This document shows positions 1-5,889 of a DNA stretch of 12,851 nt, piece after piece; position 1 is the stretch's first letter; each line of letters starts with the position of its first letter. The translations under genes were made by a program, and so were the position numbers. This stretch comes from an uncultured Verrucomicrobiota bacterium (GTDB taxonomy: Bacteria > Verrucomicrobiota > Kiritimatiellia > RFP12 > UBA1067). The DNA is taken from contig CALYRV010000052.1 of assembly GCA_945483525.1 (NCBI GenBank), forward strand, positions 1-12,851. Reading direction: 5' to 3'. The notes below the pieces were generated by a model that saw only the letters and a list, made by a program, of their open reading frames with translations, did not search any database and was not told where the DNA came from.

Positions 1-417
1 AAGCGAATTGAACAGATCGATCATCGGGATGTTCGTACGGACCATGCGGTTAGGCATAATGCGCTTCGCCGGATTGACCGAAGGCTGACCGATCGGCGAG
101 GGATTATCCGAAATTGCCGGACCCCCATCACGCGGGACTCCCGAACCAGTGAAAGCGCGACCGAGCAGATCCTTGGAATAGGGTACCTTCATCGTTTCGC
201 CGAGAAAGCGGACCTTTGCGGACGTATCCACGCCACGGGCGCCAGCGAAGATCTGAAGTGTCACGTTAGGTCCGTCCAGCTTGATCACCTGCGCGAGCGA
301 AGTTCCCGCGCGGCTTTCGACTTCGGCGATTTCGTTATATTTGACGCCCTCGGCGCGAAGCGTTGCGACCGAACCAGACAAAGCGTCAATCTTATGATAG
401 ACCTTGTTGTTGAACAT
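1..417 (-). CDS. atpB: V/A-type ATP synthase/ATPase subunit B, N-terminal part (gene runs off the window)
   Basis: The first 139 codons are present, with no stop before the window edge; family members are about 430-460 residues. Subunit B is the non-catalytic nucleotide-binding subunit that alternates with catalytic subunit A in the V1/A1 head of a rotary H+ or Na+ ATPase. Family features visible are an N-terminal beta-barrel segment (EGVKYNEIAEVE near residue 24), the stretch KVRFLGETMKVPYSKDLLGR near residue 68, a G-x-P-x-DGGP turn near residue 93, and the NPAKR...IPMIDLFNSL region leading into the nucleotide-binding domain. The ATG at 417-415 is the only sensible start. No Shine-Dalgarno precedes it, and a perfect TATAAT ends 9 bases upstream, so the message may be leaderless. 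The preceding gene encodes a TPR protein rather than the usual subunit A. The family call is firm; ion specificity and direction of the reaction cannot be read here. Confidence 0.93.
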   Translation of the reverse strand, partial: MFNNKVYHKIDALSGSVATLRAEGVKYNEIAEVESRAGTSLAQVIKLDGPNVTLQIFAGARGVDTSAKVRFLGETMKVPYSKDLLGRAFTGSGVPRDGGPAISDNPSPIGQPSVNPAKRIMPNRMVRTNIPMIDLFNSL

Positions 418-426
418 AGTAGTTTA

Positions 427-435
427 ATTATATCA
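427..435 (-). promoter_or_regulatory. Extended -10 promoter of atpB, possibly leaderless
   Basis: On the minus strand the sequence reads TGATATAAT, a perfect TGnTATAAT extended -10. I see no TTGACA-like -35 about 17 bases upstream, which is acceptable for extended -10 promoters. The TGA is also the stop codon of the upstream TPR gene. Nine bases separate the hexamer from the ATG, so transcription would start about 2-3 bases before the start codon (A at 420). No Shine-Dalgarno fits in that space. The start site is inferred from spacing only. Confidence 0.7.
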
Positions 436-1353
436 CAAATTACCCGAAGATGGCGTTTTGGGGGCGAGAGATTCGGCCTTCTTCAAAACCGCCTCGTAGA
501 GCTTGCGCTGGCCGGTCCGTTTGAGGCATTCGGCAAGATTCATGGCTGCGACATAGTCGTCCGGCTTAATGCGCAACAGCGTCTCATAGCACTTACACGC
601 CATTCCGTACTTACCAACCTTATAGAAAACCTCGGCATTTAGCAGAAGATGATGCACACGCTCTAGCAACAACGTGTCATTCGGCGCTAGCCGAAAGGCG
701 GCGGACCATTTGGCGAACGCCTCCTCCTGTTTCAGCTCCCTCGCGTACATCTCGCCTTCAAGCACAATCCTGCGCAAAACCTGCATCGACCGCATTTCCT
801 GGCGCGTCCTCTTAACGATATCCGCATCCATATCGCCGTCCGTCAGCCAGGCAAAGTCTGGTATGTCCTTCGTGACAAACAGCTGCGGCACGACACCGTC
901 TGTCGGATCGATGTGTCCGAACGCGGCACGAATCTCCCCGACGGTTCCGACGCAATTAGCGAAAACCTCTGGAAACGAAAAGGCGATCTCCTCATTCGCA
1001 AACGCATCCATCGCCGCCGCCAGAGTATTCGTGCAGCCATTCTTCGCACCGATGATTAACCAATCACCGTTGCCGGGGGTCCACAGCGTCGCCGCGTCGG
1101 AAACGCCGCGAAGACGCCCCTCGAATTCACTGCAGGTAAGGTTACGGACGTCAAGACGGATGAAATCTCCATTTGGCGCGAACACATGGGTAATCGTCTC
1201 AATCACGTTGCTCACCACCGGACACGCCTCCGGCCAAAGGCGCACCTTCTCGGGCTTTTCCTCGAAGATCAGCGTCAACGCGACCGCAAGCGCCGCAAGA
1301 ACGACACCACACGCCGTCCATCGAAACAGCCTCCGAATCCCCTTGCCGCTCAA
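433..1353 (-). CDS. Membrane-anchored protein with C-terminal TPR repeats, function unknown
   Basis: A TTG start at 1353 gives 306 residues. It is preceded by GGGAGG (1366-1361) with 7-base spacing, and it overlaps the waaA stop as TTGA. An upstream in-frame GTG at 1383 would add 10 residues but is less well placed. Residues 2-11 are basic, and residues 12-30 form one hydrophobic segment (ACGVVLAALAVALTLIF), so this is probably a signal anchor with a periplasmic body. The middle (about 50-170) contains WTPGNGDWLIIGAKNG and several cysteines. From about residue 200 there are TPR-like helix pairs: 200-226 ending in RLAPND, 240-266 ending in RIKPDD, and 268-300. The NGDWLIIG segment reminds me of the tail of membrane-linked spermidine-synthase-like proteins that carry TPRs in related bacteria. 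No methyltransferase domain is present, so that is only a weak hint. Translational coupling to waaA suggests an envelope role. Confidence 0.75.
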   Translation of the reverse strand: MSGKGIRRLFRWTACGVVLAALAVALTLIFEEKPEKVRLWPEACPVVSNVIETITHVFAPNGDFIRLDVRNLTCSEFEGRLRGVSDAATLWTPGNGDWLIIGAKNGCTNTLAAAMDAFANEEIAFSFPEVFANCVGTVGEIRAAFGHIDPTDGVVPQLFVTKDIPDFAWLTDGDMDADIVKRTRQEMRSMQVLRRIVLEGEMYARELKQEEAFAKWSAAFRLAPNDTLLLERVHHLLLNAEVFYKVGKYGMACKCYETLLRIKPDDYVAAMNLAECLKRTGQRKLYEAVLKKAESLAPKTPSSGNL

Positions 1354-2777
1354 ACCATCGCCTCCCGAATTGCCGCGACGCACCGCGGCACTACACCACG
1401 ACGATTCAACACCGCCGCCTTCGCGCGCTCGCCAAGCGCGGACGAGACATCGTTGTCACGTGAAAAGATCTCGACAATCCTTGACCTGAGCGCCTCCGCG
1501 TCCTTCACTTGGACAATCGCGTCCGCAGCAAGCAAATCACTCATCACAGGACGAAAGTTCTCAGTGTAAGGTCCGACAAATGTCGGCTTCCCACAGAGAC
1601 ACGGCTCGATCATGTTCTGCGATCCGTGCGCGCAGAGCGACTTGCCGACGAAGGCGACGTCGCAGATTCCGAAGAGACCCATCATCTCACCGGTCGTGTC
1701 GCAGAGATAGACGGGCCCGGGACCGGAGGCCGAGGCCGAAGGCCGAGAACGGAACGATTCGCCACGGCTGCGGCGGATACAGGTAAAGCCAGCGGACTTG
1801 ATATTGACCTCCACTTCATCCGCCTTCTCAAAGTGCCGCGGAGCGAGAACGAGTAGAGTTGAAGTGGGAAGTTGAAGTTGAAGAATGGATTTGTAAATGT
1901 CTAATAAGACCTTATCCTCGCCAGGCCAGGTCGAGCCTCCCAACAAAATCTTAGCCTTCCGATCTTCACCTTCAATTTGAGTCTTCAACTCCTCCCCAAA
2001 GATCCACTCCTTCAGCTCCGCCTCTTTCGCCTCATTGCGCTTAGCGACGTCGAACTTGAAGGACCCAGTGACGACAACCTTATCAGCATCCTCGGGACGC
2101 ATTGCGGCACGAATACGGGAGGCATCGAGGTCGGACTGCGCGAAGATCCTCGTGAAGGCCCCGAAGACATCCTTGAAGAAATAGCGCGCAAACCTGTAAC
2201 GTGGAGCGGAACGATCGCTGACGCGGGCGTTAATGAGGAAGAGCGGGATCCCCATCTTCTTCGCCTTCAAGATGAAGTTCGGCCAGATCTCAGATTCCGT
2301 CAGCACGATCGCACGGGGACGGATCGTCTTGAGCGCGCTCTTCACGAAATTCGGAAAATCCAGCGGATTGTATATTAGGAGATCAGAGACCTGAGTTGCA
2401 GGATTAATGGCGGCGAGTTCACGCTCCGCGATCTTCCAGCCGGTAGAAGAGGTTGTAGAAAAACAAAAACGAACAGATGGGTCGGCCTTTCGCCACTCGC
2501 GCATCAGTTGTCCAGCGACCTGTACTTCTCCAACGGAGACAGCGTGGATCCAAACGAAGTCCGTAGTTCGTGGTTCGTGATTGGTGGTTGTTGGTTCGTG
2601 GCCGCAGACTGGCTTGCCGTTTGGCATCAGCTGCGCAAGCACCTCTTTCGGATAGAGAGCGAAGCGATCGCCCATGCGCGCGGCATAACCGCCGCGCTTC
2701 GCCATCCGAACCAGGAATCCAGGCAGCAGAAACGGATAAACAACTGCGAAAAGAAGATTATAGAGAACCCACTTCAC
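1350..2777 (-). CDS. waaA: 3-deoxy-D-manno-octulosonic acid (Kdo) transferase
   Basis: 475 residues, longer than the usual 400-430. WaaA transfers Kdo from CMP-Kdo to lipid A precursors at the inner face of the cytoplasmic membrane. The GTG start at 2777 keeps the conserved N-terminal membrane anchor (LYNLLFAVVYPFLLPGFLVR, residues 5-24), so the next ATG is too late. The catalytic-loop motif WIHAVSVGE ends at Glu84, which matches the general-base glutamate of characterised WaaA enzymes. Later motifs are FSTTSSTGWKIAE, LTESEIWPNF (159-168), LINARVSDRS, GSFKFD (238-243), GGSTWPGED (280-288), LAPRHFEKADEVE (311-323), GSQNMIEP (385-392) and FVGPYTENFR (400-409), all typical of the GT-B fold. Extra length lies in repeat-derived inserts at residues 60-73 and 341-354, plus a repetitive LQLQLPTST at 299-307. 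All are in frame and no core motif is lost, so the enzyme is probably active. It sits 34 bases after the acetyltransferase gene in the same unit. Confidence 0.95.
   Translation of the reverse strand: MKWVLYNLLFAVVYPFLLPGFLVRMAKRGGYAARMGDRFALYPKEVLAQLMPNGKPVCGHEPTTTNHEPRTTDFVWIHAVSVGEVQVAGQLMREWRKADPSVRFCFSTTSSTGWKIAERELAAINPATQVSDLLIYNPLDFPNFVKSALKTIRPRAIVLTESEIWPNFILKAKKMGIPLFLINARVSDRSAPRYRFARYFFKDVFGAFTRIFAQSDLDASRIRAAMRPEDADKVVVTGSFKFDVAKRNEAKEAELKEWIFGEELKTQIEGEDRKAKILLGGSTWPGEDKVLLDIYKSILQLQLPTSTLLVLAPRHFEKADEVEVNIKSAGFTCIRRSRGESFRSRPSASASGPGPVYLCDTTGEMMGLFGICDVAFVGKSLCAHGSQNMIEPCLCGKPTFVGPYTENFRPVMSDLLAADAIVQVKDAEALRSRIVEIFSRDNDVSSALGERAKAAVLNRRGVVPRCVAAIREAMV
1361..1366 (-). promoter_or_regulatory. 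Shine-Dalgarno that decides the TTG start of the TPR gene
   Basis: The minus strand reads GGGAGG, seven bases before TTG at 1353-1351. The alternative upstream GTG at 1383 lies before this site and so could not use it. The TTG and the waaA TGA overlap by four bases, the usual arrangement of coupled genes. Confidence 0.6.
1728..1747. repeat. Tandem GGCCGA(A/G) repeat inside waaA
   Basis: Three consecutive plus-strand copies, GGCCGA, GGCCGAA and GGCCGAG, lie here, preceded by a related GGACCGGA. They encode the Ser/Ala-rich part of an insert (SFRSRPSASASGPG, residues 341-354 of WaaA) between RRSRGE and VYLCDTTGE, which are nearly adjacent in other WaaA proteins. It looks like a microsatellite expansion in a surface loop. 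Confidence 0.65.
1858..1883. repeat. GTTGAAG-type short tandem repeat inside waaA
   Basis: The plus strand reads GTTGAAG, TGGGAA, GTTGAA, GTTGAAG. On the coding strand this gives the repetitive LQLQLPTST at residues 299-307, where homologues have a linker before the strand containing the APRH motif. Related TTGAAG units recur on the minus strand near 1966-1990 and at the end of the upstream acetyltransferase gene (2804-2821). Confidence 0.5.
2559..2600. repeat. Six tandem heptamers (consensus CACGAAC on the minus strand) inserted in frame in waaA
   Basis: Read on the coding strand from 2600 to 2559, the units are CACGAAC, CAACAAC, CACCAAT, CACGAAC, CACGAAC, TACGGAC. The array is 42 bases, exactly 14 codons, and encodes two heptapeptides, HEPTTTN and HEPRTTD (WaaA residues 60-73). 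Homologues have only a short linker at this point. The three exact units suggest recent expansion by slippage. Confidence 0.9.
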
Positions 2778-2811
2778 CCCTGAACCGCCACTGTCGACCT
2801 TAAACCCAACT

Positions 2812-3444
2812 TCAATTCTTCAACGAGCCAAATGGCGAAAGAGTGGTCCCCGAATCAACATTCTTGAGTACAGGAGTACCGCAGCAGATCGTAGCGCCCT
2901 TTCCGACATTCATGCCAGGGGCGGTGCAACTATTGGTACCCATAAAGACATGGTCCTCAAGAGTCGTGTGGCCAGAAAGCGAAACGCCCGGACACACATT
3001 GCAGAAATCACCGACCTTGGAATCGTGACCAATCCCCGCGCGGGCATTAATGATCACAAACTTGCCAATATCCGTACCGACAGAAACAACAGCCTCGCAG
3101 GCGATGTAGGTGCCATGCTTGAACTCAGTCGTCGGGGAAACCTGGGCGGAAGGATCTATCAGTGCGGGAAAGTCATGACCGCGAAGCTGACGGTAGATTT
3201 TCTCACGGATCGCGTTGTCGCCAATCGCGATGAAAACTGACGCCCCAGGGTAGTCATGAGAGGCTTTCTCGCAGCTGCCGAGCATCGGGTAACCCTCGAA
3301 ATTGCCTTCGGACTTGGCGGGATCGTCATCGGCGAAGCCAATCACGTTCCACTGCGGCTGTTGAGAAGCCTTATTGATACGCTCAACCGTCCACACGGCC
3401 TCACGCCCGAAGCCACCAGCACCGACGATAAAGAGATCTCTCAT
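2812..3444 (-). CDS. NeuD/PglD-family sugar O- or N-acyltransferase
   Basis: 210 residues, the usual size for the family. The N-terminal half is a Rossmann-like domain beginning DLFIVGAGGFGREAV (residues 3-17), with GFADDD near 36-41 and FIAIGDNAIREKI near 71-83. The C-terminal half is a left-handed beta-helix of hexapeptide repeats (ALIDPSAQVSPTTEFKHGTYIACEAVVSVG... from residue 94). INARAGIGHDSKVGDF (132-147) contains the histidine (His140) that acts as general base in PglD/NeuD enzymes, and GVSLSGHTTLEDHVFMGTNS follows. These enzymes use acetyl-CoA to acetylate a nucleotide sugar or sialic acid; the substrate cannot be told from sequence. An in-frame TTG lies one codon upstream (3447), but ATG at 3444 is preferred because AGGAGG sits six bases before it. 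The gene heads a unit with waaA, which suits surface-glycan modification. Confidence 0.88.
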   Translation of the reverse strand: MRDLFIVGAGGFGREAVWTVERINKASQQPQWNVIGFADDDPAKSEGNFEGYPMLGSCEKASHDYPGASVFIAIGDNAIREKIYRQLRGHDFPALIDPSAQVSPTTEFKHGTYIACEAVVSVGTDIGKFVIINARAGIGHDSKVGDFCNVCPGVSLSGHTTLEDHVFMGTNSCTAPGMNVGKGATICCGTPVLKNVDSGTTLSPFGSLKN

Positions 3445-3450
3445 CAATTA

Positions 3451-3456
3451 CCTCCT
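3451..3456 (-). promoter_or_regulatory. Consensus Shine-Dalgarno of the acetyltransferase gene
   Basis: The minus strand reads AAAAGGAGG, with the AGGAGG core here and six bases between it and the ATG at 3444. It rules against the TTG at 3447, which would leave only three bases. Confidence 0.75.
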
Positions 3457-3469
3457 TTTGAGGATATCA

Positions 3470-3499
3470 ATTATACCACATTTTTTACTTCCGCGGCAA
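3470..3499 (-). promoter_or_regulatory. Promoter of the acetyltransferase-waaA-TPR unit, overlapping the end of xseA
   Basis: TATAAT at 3475-3470 on the minus strand is preceded by TGG, making an extended TGnTATAAT. A plausible -35, TTGCCG (3499-3494), lies 18 bases upstream. The start would be near 3463, giving a leader of about 20 bases that carries the AGGAGG. The xseA stop codon TAA (3473-3471) is inside the -10 hexamer. A GC-rich dyad (3491-3510) covers the -35. Confidence 0.65.
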
Positions 3500-4712
3500 T
3501 TCCGCCGCGGGCTAGGCGGACCTTGATTTCGCCTCCAAGCTCAACCTGCGCAGCATCACGTACGACGGTTCCTGCGGAATCCGTCACTAGCGCATATCCG
3601 CGATCCAAAACTCCATAGGGCGATAAAAGCGAGAGTTTTTCGGACGCCTTAACCAGCCTGGACTCGGACTTCGAACAGGCGAAACGCATTGTCGGCTCGA
3701 GCCGTACTGCCGCACGGTCAATACGCTGTTCTGCTCGGGTGGCGGCAATTGAAAGCGCTGAGGCGAGCGAATCGGACAGATGATCCAGAAGCTGCGCGAA
3801 GAATTCTCCACGGCGCTGAAGCGCATTACCAAGTCGCAAACCGATGTCCGAAAGCTGTGCTTTCAGATCGGACAAGACTGGAACCGCGATTTCCGCCGCA
3901 ATTGACGGCGTGCCGGCACGCTTGTCGGCGGCGAAATCGCAGAGTGTGAAGTCCGTTTCGTGCCCCACCGCCGATATGATCGGAACCTTGCATGCGGCGA
4001 CCGCACGAACCAGCGCCTCGTCATTAAAACAGAATAAATCCTCGAAGCTGCCGCCTCCTCGCGCAATAATGACAAGATCGGGGGCCCACGAAACGGAAGT
4101 CTGATGGCCTTCGCCACGAAGCGAAAGCTCGTTAAAATACTCAAGCCCAGCAATCAACGATGCAGGCGCGGCATCGCCTTGGACCAGAGCAGGACAGAGG
4201 CGGATCTCGACCGCGGGAAACCGTCGCATCATCACGGTGCACATATCATGGATAACGGCTCCTGCCTCACTGGTAACGATACCGATACGACGGGGCATGA
4301 ATGGGAGTGGACGTTTATTTCCAGGGTTGAACAGACCCTCCTTCTCAAGCTTCGCCTTAAGCTCGAGATATCGCTGCATAAGATCGCCTTCGCCGACGAG
4401 TTTCGCGGCAAGAACGACAAGTTGATAGTTGCCGCGCGGAGCGTAGGCGGTGCAATTAGCGTAAACAAGCACCTTCGCGCCATCCTTGAGTCCGCTTCGC
4501 GCCTTACAGCGATCTAGCGACGTCTTGAACATCACGCAACCAATCTGCGCACCTCCGTCCTTAAGCGTAAAATAGGCATGACCGGAAGGATACACGCGCC
4601 AGCCACTGATTTCGGCTTCGACGTAAATCTTCGTGAAACGCTCCTCAAGGAGCGACTTGATCTCACAGGTCAATTCCGAGACGGAATAGTGCTTATGCCC
4701 GGAAGTAGACAT
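3471..4712 (-). CDS. xseA: Exodeoxyribonuclease VII large subunit
   Basis: 413 residues. XseA is the catalytic subunit of exonuclease VII, which degrades single-stranded DNA from both ends and acts in mismatch repair and clearance of damaged ends together with many copies of XseB. The N-terminal OB-fold is clear (YSVSELTCEIKSLLEERF at 9-26, then YVEAEISGW and GHAYFTLKD at 44-52). The catalytic domain has PRRIGIVTSEAGAVIHDM (140-157), IARGGGSFEDLFCFNDE (216-232) and PIISAVGHETDFTLCDFAADKRAGTPS (244-270), which include the conserved acidic and histidine residues. A coiled-coil-prone helical region follows, and the C-terminus has the family signature DRGYALV. The ATG at 4712 overlaps the end of ftsW by 20 bases and lacks a clear Shine-Dalgarno, so translation is probably coupled to ftsW. 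xseB is not in the window. The reading frame ends inside the promoter of the next unit. Confidence 0.95.
   Translation of the reverse strand: MSTSGHKHYSVSELTCEIKSLLEERFTKIYVEAEISGWRVYPSGHAYFTLKDGGAQIGCVMFKTSLDRCKARSGLKDGAKVLVYANCTAYAPRGNYQLVVLAAKLVGEGDLMQRYLELKAKLEKEGLFNPGNKRPLPFMPRRIGIVTSEAGAVIHDMCTVMMRRFPAVEIRLCPALVQGDAAPASLIAGLEYFNELSLRGEGHQTSVSWAPDLVIIARGGGSFEDLFCFNDEALVRAVAACKVPIISAVGHETDFTLCDFAADKRAGTPSIAAEIAVPVLSDLKAQLSDIGLRLGNALQRRGEFFAQLLDHLSDSLASALSIAATRAEQRIDRAAVRLEPTMRFACSKSESRLVKASEKLSLLSPYGVLDRGYALVTDSAGTVVRDAAQVELGGEIKVRLARGGIAAEVKNVV
3491..3510. repeat. GC-rich inverted repeat at the 3' end of xseA, over the -35 of the next promoter
   Basis: CCGCGGC and GCCGCGG are perfect 7-base arms around the 6-base spacer AATTCC. 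The dyad encodes part of RLARGGIAAEV at the XseA C-terminus. It overlaps the candidate -35 TTGCCG of the acetyltransferase promoter, so it could be an operator or merely a hairpin in GC-rich coding DNA. It is not followed by a T run on the minus strand. Confidence 0.5.
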
Positions 4713-5883
4713 TGTGGCGCAAGGTACGTTTCTTGTCCTGATAAGAATGAATGCCGACGGACAGTATTACGCCTACGGCAATACAGGCAGAGATCATGTT
4801 GGTTCCGCCGTAGCTGAAGAACGGCAACGCCATGCCCTTCGTCGGTAGCGCCTCACTGATGACGCCGAGGTTGAACATCGCCTGGAAGAAAATGATGAAG
4901 CCCATGCCGATCGCAAGATATCTTCCAAACCGGTCGGACGCATTCTTCCCGATGTAGATCGCGAGGAAAAACAAGGTAAAGAAGAGCACGATGACGGCGA
5001 GCGAAAAAACGATTCCAAGCTCTTCTGCCCCAACCGCCATCACGAAGTCAGTATGCGCCTCAGGAAGATAAGCCTGTTTCTGCATAGACTGTCCGAGACC
5101 GACACCCCACAGACCTCCGTTCTTAATTGCGATGAGAGAATTGTACACCTGATATTTTGCCGCGGTCATTTCCGAGAGCTTAGACGTCTCTACAGCAGGT
5201 TCCATCCCGAGCCAATCACAGACGAACGACGGCAACCACGCAGCAAGACGGCGCATACGGTTGGGATTTGTGACGAGCACACCGCCTATACCGGCGAGAC
5301 CGACCGCAGCGACGCCACAGAGATAAATGATACGGGTTCCTCCCAGCAGCATCATCAACGTCCCCGCGGCGGCGACAACCATGGTGGACCCGAGATCCGT
5401 CTCCGCAAGAATCGGCACAGAATAGACGCCTATCAGCGCAAGGGGCACAAGCGCACCGGCGCGAAAGCGTTCGGACTTCCAGCCAAGGTAGTCCATCCAC
5501 ATCGCGACGGTAATGACAATCGCAAGCTTCGCGAATTCGCTGGGCTGAATGTTGATCGGCCCCACCGGAATCCAACGATACGCGCCGTTGACCTTATGGC
5601 CTATCGGCGGAAACACCGCGCAAAGCAACACGAAAACGAATCCGTAGAGTATCCACGTAAGCACCCGATAGTCCTTCCATATCCGATAATCCACCTTCGC
5701 GACAATTGCCGCAACCACGAAACCGATACCAACGAACATCAACTGCCGCAGAAAAAAGCCAAACGCGTTGCCATGATGCCACTTGATCGAATTCGGTTGC
5801 GAGGCGCTACAGAGAACGATAAGGCCCAGCGCCACCAGCGAGGCAGCAACCAGGCCAAAGCAATACAGTGCGGACTTGCGCAC
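4693..5883 (-). CDS. ftsW: FtsW-type SEDS peptidoglycan glycosyltransferase
   Basis: 396 residues with about ten hydrophobic segments. SEDS proteins polymerise lipid II into glycan strands in the inner membrane together with a class B penicillin-binding protein; FtsW does so at the division septum. Conserved segments are VNGAYRWIPVGPINIQPSEFAK (98-119), ETDLGST (161-167; the usual proline is replaced by Thr), YQVYNSLIAIKNGGLWGVGLGQSMQKQAYLPEAHTDF (244-280) with the catalytic-type Asp279, GAEELG (285-290) and LPTKGMALPFFSYGGTNM (346-363). The loop near residues 218-242 is somewhat longer than usual. A GTG start at 5883 places it six bases after the LysM gene, and I see no strong Shine-Dalgarno. 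Placement beside murD favours FtsW over RodA, but the sequence alone cannot fully exclude RodA. Confidence 0.9.
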   Translation of the reverse strand: MRKSALYCFGLVAASLVALGLIVLCSASQPNSIKWHHGNAFGFFLRQLMFVGIGFVVAAIVAKVDYRIWKDYRVLTWILYGFVFVLLCAVFPPIGHKVNGAYRWIPVGPINIQPSEFAKLAIVITVAMWMDYLGWKSERFRAGALVPLALIGVYSVPILAETDLGSTMVVAAAGTLMMLLGGTRIIYLCGVAAVGLAGIGGVLVTNPNRMRRLAAWLPSFVCDWLGMEPAVETSKLSEMTAAKYQVYNSLIAIKNGGLWGVGLGQSMQKQAYLPEAHTDFVMAVGAEELGIVFSLAVIVLFFTLFFLAIYIGKNASDRFGRYLAIGMGFIIFFQAMFNLGVISEALPTKGMALPFFSYGGTNMISACIAVGVILSVGIHSYQDKKRTLRHNVYFRA

Positions 5884-5889
5884 GGACGA

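Noticed and set aside
674..1489. Plus-strand open frame of 271 codons opposite the TPR gene and end of waaA
   Set aside because: Ser/Arg/Pro-rich shadow translation; the opposite frame has an anchor, TPRs and correct coupling.
2559..2600. Heptamer array considered as a CRISPR or direct-repeat array
   Set aside because: Units are 7 bases with no spacers and lie in frame within waaA.
2757..2762. TATAAT on the minus strand just inside waaA
   Set aside because: It encodes Tyr-Asn of the conserved membrane anchor and lacks the TG of the other promoters; no start codon suitably placed after it.
3445..3447. TTG as start of the acetyltransferase
   Set aside because: Only three bases from the AGGAGG core; the ATG directly after it has six.
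3491..3510. Hairpin considered as an intrinsic terminator of the gyrB operon
   Set aside because: On the minus strand the hairpin is followed by A residues, not T; the T run is on the wrong side.
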